A DNA stretch of 64,000 nucleotides from JAVVXB01 sp036651815. Lineage in GTDB: Bacteria; Bacillota; Clostridia; Christensenellales; CAG-138. The notes beneath the pieces were generated by a model. The model searched no databases. It saw only the letters and a program-made list of their open reading frames with translations, and was not told where the DNA came from. Positions 52,379-60,937 of the stretch are shown one piece after another. The stretch is from positions 1-64,000 of the forward strand of contig JAVVXB010000018.1 in the NCBI GenBank assembly GCA_036651815.1, in the 5' to 3' direction. Every line of letters starts with the position of its first letter. Positions within the stretch are counted from its first letter, which is position 1. The position numbers and the translations under genes were made by a program.

Positions 52379-52927
52379 AGAGATCATTCGCCTCCTTGAT
52401 GTTTGAATCCGTTATTTATAGAAGCTCACCGCTCGCGGTTCAGGGAAAAACATAAAGTCTATCGTTTGTTAGCACTGTACCACGTTAAAGCATCGTGGCC
52501 TCGTTTTATGCTTGCGTTCTGTTTAGACGTTTTATGCAGGTATGATTTTTTTGCGATTGTCGATTATGTTTCTGTTACGCATTTGTTGAGAAGCATTCAT
52601 TATAATGTGCTTAGATCGTATGCTTTTCGTATACGTTGAATGCTGGATCTATCGATTAATATATTTCGTCAATTCTGTCTCATCGTTCCTAAGAACGTAC
52701 ATAGTGTATCATATGAAATCTGTTCAAACAAGTTGTGAATAAGGTATTTATAATAAAATAATCTAATATAAAATTGACTGATTATAAAAATATTATAGTA
52801 ATGCAACCAGTCAAGTACTATCATAATAAATCGACTTATTCCTACATATATAACGTTTTGTTATGGATAATGCGGATAACGTTCTAGCCGGAATTCCATG
52901 GAATTCCGGCTAGAATTATTACGCATA
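52379..52927. other. AT-rich gap with promoter region and palindrome
   Basis: No gene seen. The segment 52700-52860 is very AT-rich and probably holds the minus-strand promoter of the Liv operon, although no strict -35/-10 pair stands out. A perfect 34 bp palindrome lies at 52882-52915. Confidence 0.5.
52882..52915. repeat. perfect 34 bp palindrome
   Basis: The 17-base half TTCTAGCCGGAATTCCA is followed directly by its exact complement, leaving no spacer. It starts 13 bases after the stop of the amidohydrolase gene. As RNA it would form a very stable hairpin, but no T-run follows on the minus strand. Confidence 0.75.
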
Positions 52928-54328
52928 TCATTCAATTGCTTTGATGAACTTTCCGGATGGTGTTCCTACAATTTGACCATCTTTTGCGATGGTTTTCCCC
53001 CGCAGGATTGTTGCAACCGGTCGGCCTTTCATCCGCATGCCGTCGTAGGGTGAAAGTTTCGTACGTGAATGCATGCTTTCCTGCGAAAAGGTATACGTCT
53101 GATCCAAATCAATGACGACAAAGTCTGCATCTGTTCCTATCTGCATAGAACCCTTCATCGGATAGGTGCCGTACATTCTCGCCGGCTGTTCGCTAAGTAC
53201 GCTACATAGATCCTGAATGGTCAATTTTCCTTCATTGACTGCGTTGATCATCACGGGCGCCATTGTCTCAATGGTGGCCATGCCCGCCGGTGCATCCCAT
53301 AGACTCTGCCTCTTCTCCTCGGGCGTATGCGGGGCATGGTCCGAGCATACATGGGAAAGCGTGCCGTCCATCAAACCCGCCCACAGCTTATCCTGATCAT
53401 ATTGTGTGCGCACCGGTGGATAGCCCTTGATCATTGCGCCAAGCCGTGCGGCGTCGCGGTCGGTCAATGCGAGATAATGCGGACACGTCTCCGCTGTTAC
53501 CGCCAGCCCCTCCGCCTGTGCGTTTCGGATGAGATCCACGCCATCGCCAGCAGCCAGATGTAAGATGTGTAGATGCGTGCCTAGTTCACGTGCAAGTGAA
53601 ATGGCCGTTTCAATGATGGTTGTTTCGCTCATTGCCGGTCGGGCGCGCAGCATTGCTGCGTAACTCGTGTCGCCACTCATAACCACTTCATCCGTTAAAA
53701 GCTTGATTATATCGAAGTTTTCCGCATGAATCGCAAGCTGCTTGCCGGTCTTGGCGACTTCACGGAAGATTTTATACACCTGACCCTGGTCAAGCGGCGG
53801 AATGACGTTATCCATGCCCTCTTTAAAGTTGTAGATGAGCTGATAGGTTCTCGCGTCAATCGCATATCCCCAGAAAAACTTGAATCCGACTACTCCCGCC
53901 TCCGCCAGTGGCATGAGCTGATCGTTGTTCAGATCGCCTAGGCACAGTCCCCACACGCCAAAGTCAACATGCGCTTTTGGTAGGATGCAATCTATCAGGT
54001 CGTTCATACGATCTACGTTATAGACCGCCGGATTGCAGTTTGGCATTTCATAGATGGTCGTAATTCCACCGCAAGCACCGGCCATGGACGAATGGAAAAA
54101 GTCTTCCTTATGATGCGCGCCCTGATAACCGTCTCGTGAATGGCAGTGCGTATCAATCAGTCCAGGCAAAACATATTTTCCGGCCGCATCGGTTGTTTCC
54201 TTTACATTGCCCGGTAGCTGCGCTGCAGTGATCGCCGCAATTTTGCCATCTTTTATATAGACATTTGCCCGTTGTTCATCTGTCGAAGTAACCAACGTTC
54301 CGTTGAGTATGACATGATCCCAGTCCAT
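52928..54328 (-). CDS. cyclic amidohydrolase (dihydroorotase/allantoinase type)
   Basis: Protein of 466 residues with the binuclear metal site of the family: DTHCHSR near 60, the bridging lysine in VGFKFFWGY near 153, AIHAENF near 205, HLHILHLAAG near 262 and SDHAPHTPEEK near 335. EMPNCNPAV near 95 is close to the dihydroorotase MPNTxP motif. It opens or closes a cyclic ureide or imide such as dihydroorotate, allantoin or a hydantoin. It follows aspartate carbamoyltransferase by 68 bases, which favours dihydroorotate or a related ring. Confidence 0.88.
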   Translation of the reverse strand: MDWDHVILNGTLVTSTDEQRANVYIKDGKIAAITAAQLPGNVKETTDAAGKYVLPGLIDTHCHSRDGYQGAHHKEDFFHSSMAGACGGITTIYEMPNCNPAVYNVDRMNDLIDCILPKAHVDFGVWGLCLGDLNNDQLMPLAEAGVVGFKFFWGYAIDARTYQLIYNFKEGMDNVIPPLDQGQVYKIFREVAKTGKQLAIHAENFDIIKLLTDEVVMSGDTSYAAMLRARPAMSETTIIETAISLARELGTHLHILHLAAGDGVDLIRNAQAEGLAVTAETCPHYLALTDRDAARLGAMIKGYPPVRTQYDQDKLWAGLMDGTLSHVCSDHAPHTPEEKRQSLWDAPAGMATIETMAPVMINAVNEGKLTIQDLCSVLSEQPARMYGTYPMKGSMQIGTDADFVVIDLDQTYTFSQESMHSRTKLSPYDGMRMKGRPVATILRGKTIAKDGQIVGTPSGKFIKAIE

Positions 54329-54396
54329 GGATGATTCTCCCTTCTGTAGGAAACGGGCACGGCTATTGCCATGCCCGTTCGCTCTTTTTCGTTTGC

Positions 54397-55326
54397 TTAC
54401 ACCCTGCCGGTCACAAGGCCAAGCAGTGCCATGCGCAGATACATTCCATTGTGCGCTTGGCGGAAATAAGCCGCACCCTCATAGGCATCAACCTCCATTG
54501 CAATCTCGTCCACACGTGGTAGCGGGTGCAGAATGGTAATGCCTTTCTTTGCGCTCTTGAGTAGTTCGTTATCAACGATGTAGCTGCCCTTGCTACGCAG
54601 ATAAGATTCTTCATCCGGGAAACGTTCGCGCTGTACGCGGGTAACGTACACAAAATCAGACTGTGCCAATGCGGCCTTCACATCCGTAGTTTCGGTGATA
54701 TCAGCACCTTTTTCGCGCAGATCCTTGGTAATCTCCTCTGGCATTTTCAGTTCTTCCGGCGAAGCAAAGATCATTTTATTGTCCAGTTGCTGCATGAAGT
54801 AACCAAGCGAATGCACCGTACGACCATATTTTAGATCGCCCAGGAACGTGATGGTCTGCCCGCCAATATGCCCTTTTTCTTTGCGCATGGTATAAATGTC
54901 GAGCAATGCCTGGGTTGGATGCTGGCCTGCGCCATCGCCTCCGTTAATCACCGGATGTTCTGCAATATTTGCAGCACGGACAGCTGCACCTTTTTCTGGA
55001 TGACGCATGACGATTACATCCACATAACCATCCACGGTTGCAATGGTATCTGCCATTGTCTCGCCCTTGGCAGCGGAGGATACACGCGCATCCGCCATGG
55101 AAACACATTTTGCCCCGGTGCGATTGATGGCCGCTTCAAAGCTCAAGCGAGTACGCGTAGATGGTTCGAAGAACAGGCTGGCAACCACCATCCCGTCCAA
55201 GTCATGAATAACTTCGCCTTCTTTCACCCGTCTTTCATACAGAGCCGCCGTGTTCATCATTGTGTCAAGTTGCTGATTTGTGAATTGGTAACCATTTAAA
55301 ATGTCGAGTCCTTTAAAAACCGTCAT
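54397..55326 (-). CDS. pyrB: aspartate carbamoyltransferase, catalytic subunit
   Basis: Protein of 309 residues with all residues expected of ATCase: FFEPSTRTRLSFE near 49, the second-domain signatures MRHPEKGAA near 106 and GAGQHPTQALLDIYT near 132, GDLKYGRTVHSLG near 160, VTRVQRERFPDEE near 222 and HPLPRVDEI near 260. It joins carbamoyl phosphate to aspartate or runs in reverse. No pyrI regulatory subunit follows. ATG 55326 is preferred over TTG 55332 because GGAGG is 9 bases away. It lies between carbamate kinase and the cyclic amidohydrolase, which points to catabolic use. Confidence 0.93.
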   Translation of the reverse strand: MTVFKGLDILNGYQFTNQQLDTMMNTAALYERRVKEGEVIHDLDGMVVASLFFEPSTRTRLSFEAAINRTGAKCVSMADARVSSAAKGETMADTIATVDGYVDVIVMRHPEKGAAVRAANIAEHPVINGGDGAGQHPTQALLDIYTMRKEKGHIGGQTITFLGDLKYGRTVHSLGYFMQQLDNKMIFASPEELKMPEEITKDLREKGADITETTDVKAALAQSDFVYVTRVQRERFPDEESYLRSKGSYIVDNELLKSAKKGITILHPLPRVDEIAMEVDAYEGAAYFRQAHNGMYLRMALLGLVTGRV

Positions 55327-55410
55327 ATCCAAAAACCTCCGTTTTAAAATTCGACTGGATTGTATGCTATCTACCGCAACAGCATGTTTTCCCGAATAGA
55401 TTTCCTTTCT

Positions 55411-56349
55411 TTATGAGATCGTCGTACCTGCTTTTCCTTCTAATGACACAACGGCCTGATCCAGCGAAGTAATGATCGATTTGCGGCCGGGTTTGCTCTC
55501 TACAAATTTTAATGCAGCCTCGATTTTGGGCAGCATCGAGCCTGGTGCAAAGTGACCTTCCTTAATATATTGCTTCGCTTCTTCGATCGTCATATGATCC
55601 AGATCCTTTTGATTGGGCTTATTGTAGTTGATGCTAACCTTTTCAACAGCCGTCAGAATTACAAGTGCATCCGCGTTGAGATCTTCCGCAAGCTTCTCGC
55701 TAGCAAGATCCTTATCAATGACGGCCGCCGTCCCTTCCAGATTACCTTGTGCATCGCGGATAACCGGAATACCGCCGCCGCCGACAGTCACAACGATGAA
55801 CCCGCCGTCCACAAGGCACTTGACCGCATCCAATTCGACAATCTCCGTCGGCAAAGGCGATGCTACAACCCGACGCCAACCACGGCCGGAGTCTTCCTTC
55901 ATGACATACCCCTTCTCTGCCGCAATCTTCTTGGCCTCATCCTCTTGGTAGAACGGTCCGATGGGCTTGGATGGGTTCTTAAACTTCGGATCGTTCTGAT
56001 TCACAAGCACTTGGGTCACAACCGTGACAACCTCTTTTTTGTTGCCGCGATTCCTAAGAATCTTGGTCAGCCCCTGTTGAATATGATAACCAATCATACC
56101 CTGACTCATAGCGCCACAAACATCGAATGGCATAGCGGGCGTAATTGCATTTGCATACTCGTTCTGAAGAACCAGGCGTCCAACCTGCGGTCCGTTGCCA
56201 TGTGCAATCACGACCTCGTAACCCTTGTCAATGATATCCGCAATGTATTGGGACGTCTTTTCGACGACCTTAAGCTGTGCTTCTGCGGTTGCTGGCGTAC
56301 CTGCCTCTTGCAGCGCGTTTCCACCCAACGCAATAACGATTTTTTTCAC
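55411..56349 (-). CDS. arcC: carbamate kinase
   Basis: Protein of 312 residues, the usual ArcC length. It shows KKIVIALGGNALQ at the start, AHGNGPQVGRL near 51, RRVVASPLP near 155, VTVGGGGIPVI near 195, VIDKDLASEKLAE near 215 and GSMLPKIEAAL near 270. It makes ATP and carbamate from carbamoyl phosphate and ADP in fermentation. GTG 56349 has GGAG 8 bases before it; a longer frame begins at 56403 without a site. It is first in the operon with pyrB and the amidohydrolase. Confidence 0.95.
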   Translation of the reverse strand: MKKIVIALGGNALQEAGTPATAEAQLKVVEKTSQYIADIIDKGYEVVIAHGNGPQVGRLVLQNEYANAITPAMPFDVCGAMSQGMIGYHIQQGLTKILRNRGNKKEVVTVVTQVLVNQNDPKFKNPSKPIGPFYQEDEAKKIAAEKGYVMKEDSGRGWRRVVASPLPTEIVELDAVKCLVDGGFIVVTVGGGGIPVIRDAQGNLEGTAAVIDKDLASEKLAEDLNADALVILTAVEKVSINYNKPNQKDLDHMTIEEAKQYIKEGHFAPGSMLPKIEAALKFVESKPGRKSIITSLDQAVVSLEGKAGTTIS

Positions 56350-56538
56350 TTTTGTTTCTCCTTCATCTGTGTAGTTGATCGTATGACGTGACTGACCTGT
56401 CATCGTGAATTATATCCGTGCAACCGTCCGTCTGTCAATTACATTTGTCGCCATTCACATCAAAAAACAGCCGATTTACGACTGTTTTAAGACTGTATGA
56501 TGAATCGCAATGGACATCAATCCATACATAAATGTATG

Positions 56539-57450
56539 TTATTCATCTATTGGCTCGAAATTTGCCGTTTCGCGCACAAAATCACGAAAACGTAACACAA
56601 GCGGTGAAAGTGAACGTCTCTTTGGATAAACGAAATAGAAAGCATGGTGAAAATCATAGTTTTCCACAGGCAGCACTTTGACGTATCCGGCTTTCACCTT
56701 ATCATCCACGGAAGCGCGTGAAACAATCGAAAGCCCAAAGCCGGATTTTACACACAGCACGATCATCTCATTGTTATCCATATAGGACAGTACTTTGGCG
56801 GGCTTACCTAGATTTGAAAAATGCCTGTAGGCAAGATCAAACGCTTGCCGCGTACCGGAACCGTCTTTGCGCAGCAGTAGCTGTTCATCCAGTAGCCGTT
56901 CAAACGATATCGTTTTCATCTCTGAAAATGGCGAAATATTTGGGGCGATTACCACCAATTCGTCATCGGAAACCTTCTCATATACAAGATTTCGGTTGTC
57001 CGGATCAGCGCCAATAAAGCCAAAATCCAAATCTCCGGAAACGATCAGATCGGTGATCTCCGTTGAATTCAAATAATGCAGGTTATAGGTAACATCTGGA
57101 TAGAGCTTATGAAATCCCGTCAAAAGATCCGGCATAATATACTGGCCGGGCACACTGCTGGTGGCAAGCTGCAGCATGCCATCAATCCTTCCTTGATACT
57201 GTTCCAGGTTGAGCAGCGCATTCTCCCGTTGATTCAATATCTCCATTGCGGAAACATAGAATTGCTGGCCGGCAGGCGTCAACACCGTTTTTTTGTTGTT
57301 CCGTTCAAATAACGTAATTCCAAGTTCCTTTTCAAGCTTGCGGATATGGTTGCTCAGTGCGGGCTGTGTCAGAAATAGTTTTTCGGATGCTTTTGAAAAG
57401 CTTCTCACTTTTGCAATTGCAATGAAAGACTCCAATTCTTTAAAATCCAT
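56539..57450 (-). CDS. LysR-family regulator
   Basis: Protein of 303 residues. The N-terminal winged helix (ELESFIAIAKVRSFSKASEK then LTQPALSNHIRKLEKELG) is standard, followed by a type 2 periplasmic-like effector domain (LQLATSSVPGQYIMPDLL near 92, LDFGFIGADPDNRNLV near 137). It is similar in layout to CysL/CbbR. Its position just upstream of arcC and divergent from the membrane protein gene suggests control of one or both. Confidence 0.92.
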   Translation of the reverse strand: MDFKELESFIAIAKVRSFSKASEKLFLTQPALSNHIRKLEKELGITLFERNNKKTVLTPAGQQFYVSAMEILNQRENALLNLEQYQGRIDGMLQLATSSVPGQYIMPDLLTGFHKLYPDVTYNLHYLNSTEITDLIVSGDLDFGFIGADPDNRNLVYEKVSDDELVVIAPNISPFSEMKTISFERLLDEQLLLRKDGSGTRQAFDLAYRHFSNLGKPAKVLSYMDNNEMIVLCVKSGFGLSIVSRASVDDKVKAGYVKVLPVENYDFHHAFYFVYPKRRSLSPLVLRFRDFVRETANFEPIDE

Positions 57451-57506
57451 GTCGCCACCTCAGATTTCATCCAAATAGAACTGATTGATAACAGATTTGT
57501 GTGCGA

Positions 57507-57536
57507 TTGATGTTTTTATTTATATCACATTATAAT
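57507..57536 (+). promoter_or_regulatory. promoter for the EamA-like gene
   Basis: TTGATG (57507-57512) and TATAAT (57531-57536), 18 bases apart, in the LysR divergent region. Confidence 0.7.
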
Positions 57537-57651
57537 GATGATCTGAATAGATGTGTTTCTCCTTTCTCGAGAATAACGTTCTCCATCCAGTATTGACAGC
57601 GGAAAATAGAACAGATACGATTACAACAAGTTAACCATCGGAGGTAGTTTC

Positions 57652-58077
57652 ATGAAAATGTATATCCCCGTCATTGCTTATCTCGTTGCCTCAACGCTCT
57701 ATCAAATCATCGCAAAAACCATGCCCAGCAGTATAAATCCCTTTGCAATGCTGACGCTCGTCTACGGCATCGCATCATTGCTGTGCTTTGGGTTGGTATT
57801 TTTCACGAAGAACGGTGAAACGCTCGGCGCAGCATTCTCTCCCATGCCTTTGAACGTGATTTTCCTCGGCATCGTGGTAGCGGCATTGGAGGCAAGCACG
57901 TTTTATGCCTACCGTCTTGGCTGGAAAGTAAGCGTCTTTCCCGTGCTTGTTTACGTATGCATTATCCTCATCATGCTATTTGTGGGCGCACTGCTCTTTT
58001 CCGAAAAAATTACGTTTAAAAAAATATTGGGCGTCGTGCTCTGCATTGCCGGACTAATCTGCATGCGTCTCAAATAA
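57652..58077 (+). CDS. EamA/DMT-type small membrane transporter
   Basis: Protein of 141 residues with four membrane helices and the EamA half-transporter layout (ALEASTFYAYRLGWKVSVFP near 82, LLFSEKITFKKILGVVLCIA near 118). It works as a dimer of halves and may export or import a small metabolite. GGAGGTAG lies 6 bases before the ATG. It is divergent from the LysR gene and may be its target. Confidence 0.85.
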   Translation: MKMYIPVIAYLVASTLYQIIAKTMPSSINPFAMLTLVYGIASLLCFGLVFFTKNGETLGAAFSPMPLNVIFLGIVVAALEASTFYAYRLGWKVSVFPVLVYVCIILIMLFVGALLFSEKITFKKILGVVLCIAGLICMRLK

Positions 58078-58151
58078 CGGAAGGATGGCAACCGCATTTT
58101 TGCACCCATTTTTCTGATGTTGCGCCCAGTAATATACCAGTGCAGACAAAA

Positions 58152-58182
58152 GCGCGTCCTGTGATCCTCAACAGAACGCGCG
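58152..58182 (-). terminator. terminator of the aminotransferase gene
   Basis: GCGCGT-C-CTGT pairs with ACAG-A-ACGCGC (one mismatch) and is followed on the minus strand by TTTT, 50 bases after the aminotransferase stop. Confidence 0.8.
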
Positions 58183-58231
58183 CTTATCAACGATTATTTG
58201 TTTGCAATAGCAGCAAAGCAGCCTACCGCCA

Positions 58232-59503
58232 TTATGCCAATAATTTTTCTACGGCAGCCAGTTTCAAGCAAGTGCAAAACACAGCCATCGCATCCTTCAG
58301 CTCATCCAGCGGCGGATACGTCGGTGCAATACGCAGGTTTTCATCCTTCGGATCAATGCCCAATGGATAAGTAGCTCCGGCTCCGGTCATAACGACGCCT
58401 GCCTCCTTGGTCAATTGGTTCGTCCGCTTTGCGCAGCCTGGCATGGTGTTCAAGCTGATAAAATAGCCACCATTGGGACGATGATAGGTAGCGATGCCAA
58501 GCGGCGCAATTTCCGCGTCCAGCAAATCCAGCACCGCATCAAACTTAGGTTTCATAAAAGCCGCATGTTTTTTCATGTGTTTGAGCGTTGTGGCCTTATC
58601 CTTTAAAAATAACACATGCCGGAGCTGATTGATTTTGTCGTAGCTGATGGTCTGCATCCCGATCAATTTCTTCATATAGGTCATGTTGTCCGTGCTGCAA
58701 GCAAAGCAACTGATCCCACCGCCGGGAAACGTAACCTTGGACGTGGACGCAAACTCAAATGGCATATCTGGATTCCCGGCATTGCGGCATTCGCTCAGAA
58801 TATCCCGGAAAGGCACGAATTCTCCATCAAATTCATGGATGCAATAGGCGTTGTCCCACATCAGAATAAAATCCTCTGCCGAGGGTTTAAGGCTGGCAAT
58901 ACGGTGAATCGTTTCGTCCGAATACGTAATCCCATCCGGATTGCTATATTTGGGTACACACCACATGCCTTTGACAGCCGGGTCTTTGACCGCCTCTTCG
59001 ACGGCATCCATGTCCGGCCCTACCTCCGTCATGCGGATGGTAATCATCTCCATACCAAATGTCTGGCAAATTTTAAAATGCCGATCATATCCGGGCGAAG
59101 GGCAAAGAAATTTGATTTTATCCAACTTGCCCCACGGCATCTTGGAATGCAGCAGCCCGTTGGTATACGCCTTTGCTATCGTATCATACATCAGCGTTAG
59201 GCTTGCGTTGCCGCCAACGAAGACCTCTGCAGCCTGAACGCCCAGAATGTCCGCGAACAGTGCGCGGCAGGAAGGGAGTCCTTCGAGCGCCCCATAGTTG
59301 CGGCTATCTAAGCCATCCGTAAAATAGTTTTCATCTGCTGGTAGTTTGAGAAGTTCATTGGAAAGATCCACCTGTACGCTGGCAGGTTTGCCACGGGACA
59401 TGTCCAGTTTGAGCCCTTTTGCTTTTTGCGCATCATATTGTTTCTGCACGTTTTCCTTGAACGCAAGCAGTTCCGATTTGGTCATCTCCGTCAATTGTCT
59501 CAT
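58232..59503 (-). CDS. aspartate aminotransferase, class Ic
   Basis: Protein of 423 residues of the Asp_aminotransf family (PF12897 type). It has KLDMSRGKPASVQVDLSNEL near 33, GGNASLTLMYDT near 97, WCVPKYSNPDGITYS near 181, MWDNAYCIHEF near 212 and the PLP lysine in STSKVTFPGGG near 246. It transfers the amino group of aspartate to 2-oxoglutarate. GGAGGCG lies 7 bases before the ATG. In this context it could process aspartate released by reverse ATCase, although it is in its own transcript. Confidence 0.9.
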   Translation of the reverse strand: MRQLTEMTKSELLAFKENVQKQYDAQKAKGLKLDMSRGKPASVQVDLSNELLKLPADENYFTDGLDSRNYGALEGLPSCRALFADILGVQAAEVFVGGNASLTLMYDTIAKAYTNGLLHSKMPWGKLDKIKFLCPSPGYDRHFKICQTFGMEMITIRMTEVGPDMDAVEEAVKDPAVKGMWCVPKYSNPDGITYSDETIHRIASLKPSAEDFILMWDNAYCIHEFDGEFVPFRDILSECRNAGNPDMPFEFASTSKVTFPGGGISCFACSTDNMTYMKKLIGMQTISYDKINQLRHVLFLKDKATTLKHMKKHAAFMKPKFDAVLDLLDAEIAPLGIATYHRPNGGYFISLNTMPGCAKRTNQLTKEAGVVMTGAGATYPLGIDPKDENLRIAPTYPPLDELKDAMAVFCTCLKLAAVEKLLA

Positions 59504-59892
59504 TGAGCGCCTCCATCTGAAATATCATTTTTTTATTCTACTGGATGCACCGCAGGAAAGCAAACCACAAAAGCATGGTTTTGCAACATTTCATCATCAA
59601 ATTTCGTTATCAAACGCCATTCTCCGATTGTCCTGCGCTATTTATCCAAATAAATCACCCGTGCGTCGCCGTATTCCTTTGTCCATGAACATTTTCTCCA
59701 TGCGGCATTTTGCATACGATCCACCAAAACCCAGATTGTTGCTTACTAAATGCCGTGATATCCGTCAGTTTATGAATGTTATATTTTCAAGCTCTTCTAT
59801 CGGAATGCAACGCCTATCTCAACGGTCATTGAGGGTGTCGGCTCTGCTCCCGAGCATGGTTTCGTACGCACTCAATGCATTGTATATCGTTC
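59504..59892. other. intergenic region without a recognised gene
   Basis: A plus-strand frame crosses this region but is antisense to both flanking genes, lacks a ribosome site and shows no family. No repeat or clear promoter stands out, except that the promoter of the aminotransferase must lie at its left end. Confidence 0.4.
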
Positions 59893-60549
59893 TCACGTTA
59901 CAGGGTTCTCCCCTTCTATCTGATGATGAATCCTCTGCATCTCCAAATCCAGCGACGCAATGTTGTCAGCACAGAAGCGAAGGCTCTCCGTGATGGCTTT
60001 CAGATTCCCAATATCTTTTTTGTATTTAATTTTATGCTCGATGCTTGCCCAGAAATCCATCGCAATGGTTCGAATCTGCACTTCCACACAGACCGGTTTT
60101 TTCTTGTCTGACAGAAAGATTGGCACTTCCACCAGCAGGTGCAAACTTCGGTATCCGTTTTCCTTGGGGTTCTTAATGTAATCCTTTGTTCTGAGCAGCG
60201 TGATGTCATCCTGTCTTGTCAGTAGTTCAGCAATGGCATAGATATCTTCGATAAACGAGCAGATGATACGTACACCTGCAATATCATGAATATTATCTTG
60301 AATATATTCAATCTTGCGCGGTAAGCCGAGCGTGTCCATTTTTTCAAGGATGCTCAATGGTCTTTTAAGCCGCATCTTGATACTTTCCACCGGATTGCGC
60401 TCATACTTGACCTCAAATTCCTTGTCAAGCACCTCGACTTTTGTTTTTACCTCCATCATGGCGCACTCATAGTACATCATCAATTCCCGAAATGGTTGCA
60501 CCGTTTCCATAAAAGTCGGTAGCGAAGTATCCAACAGGCCCGTTTTCAT
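59893..60549 (-). CDS. small alarmone synthetase (RelA/SpoT domain)
   Basis: Protein of 218 residues with only the (p)ppGpp synthetase domain: DIAGVRIICSFIEDIY near 98, the catalytic core YIKNPKENGYRSLHLLVE near 133, and VEVQIRTIAMDFWASIEHKI near 163. It has a C-terminal helix for tetramer formation, as in YjbM/RelQ. It makes ppGpp from GTP and ATP in stress. ATG 60549 follows GGAG by 6 bases; an in-frame start at 60639 lacks a site. Confidence 0.93.
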   Translation of the reverse strand: MKTGLLDTSLPTFMETVQPFRELMMYYECAMMEVKTKVEVLDKEFEVKYERNPVESIKMRLKRPLSILEKMDTLGLPRKIEYIQDNIHDIAGVRIICSFIEDIYAIAELLTRQDDITLLRTKDYIKNPKENGYRSLHLLVEVPIFLSDKKKPVCVEVQIRTIAMDFWASIEHKIKYKKDIGNLKAITESLRFCADNIASLDLEMQRIHHQIEGENPVT

Positions 60550-60937
60550 ATTGATCTCCACCATTTTCTTTAATAAACTAACATGGCATGCATAGGTTGT
60601 AAGGTTAATAATGCGCTCAGCCCGTTTGTGCGTTGCCAACTGACCATGTTATCCACCGTGGATTACGTCTGCGTTGATCTGACTTTTGCAGCACCCATTG
60701 CACATTTCATCACAATTTTACACATCATGTTGAATTTTATGATTATACTACTTTGAAGCGACAATAAATAGCATCGACAATTTATTTTTTTACAGCCCTA
60801 TAGCCCCATAATATATTTTTGTTTACGCCGAAGCCCTTCTGATCGAGATTTGATCATAAGACATCGTCCGATCGAATTTGATACAATATGTTCTATGCTG
60901 AATCCATCCACTTTCATCCTTCAAATAACCTCGTTCG
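60550..60937. other. intergenic region
   Basis: No gene seen. A minus-strand TATAAT (60742-60747) about 195 bases before the synthetase may be its -10 element; the -35 is poor. Confidence 0.35.

Noticed and set aside
55552..56391. Open frame of 279 codons opposite carbamate kinase
   Set aside because: Antisense shadow; the minus-strand carbamate kinase has every family motif.
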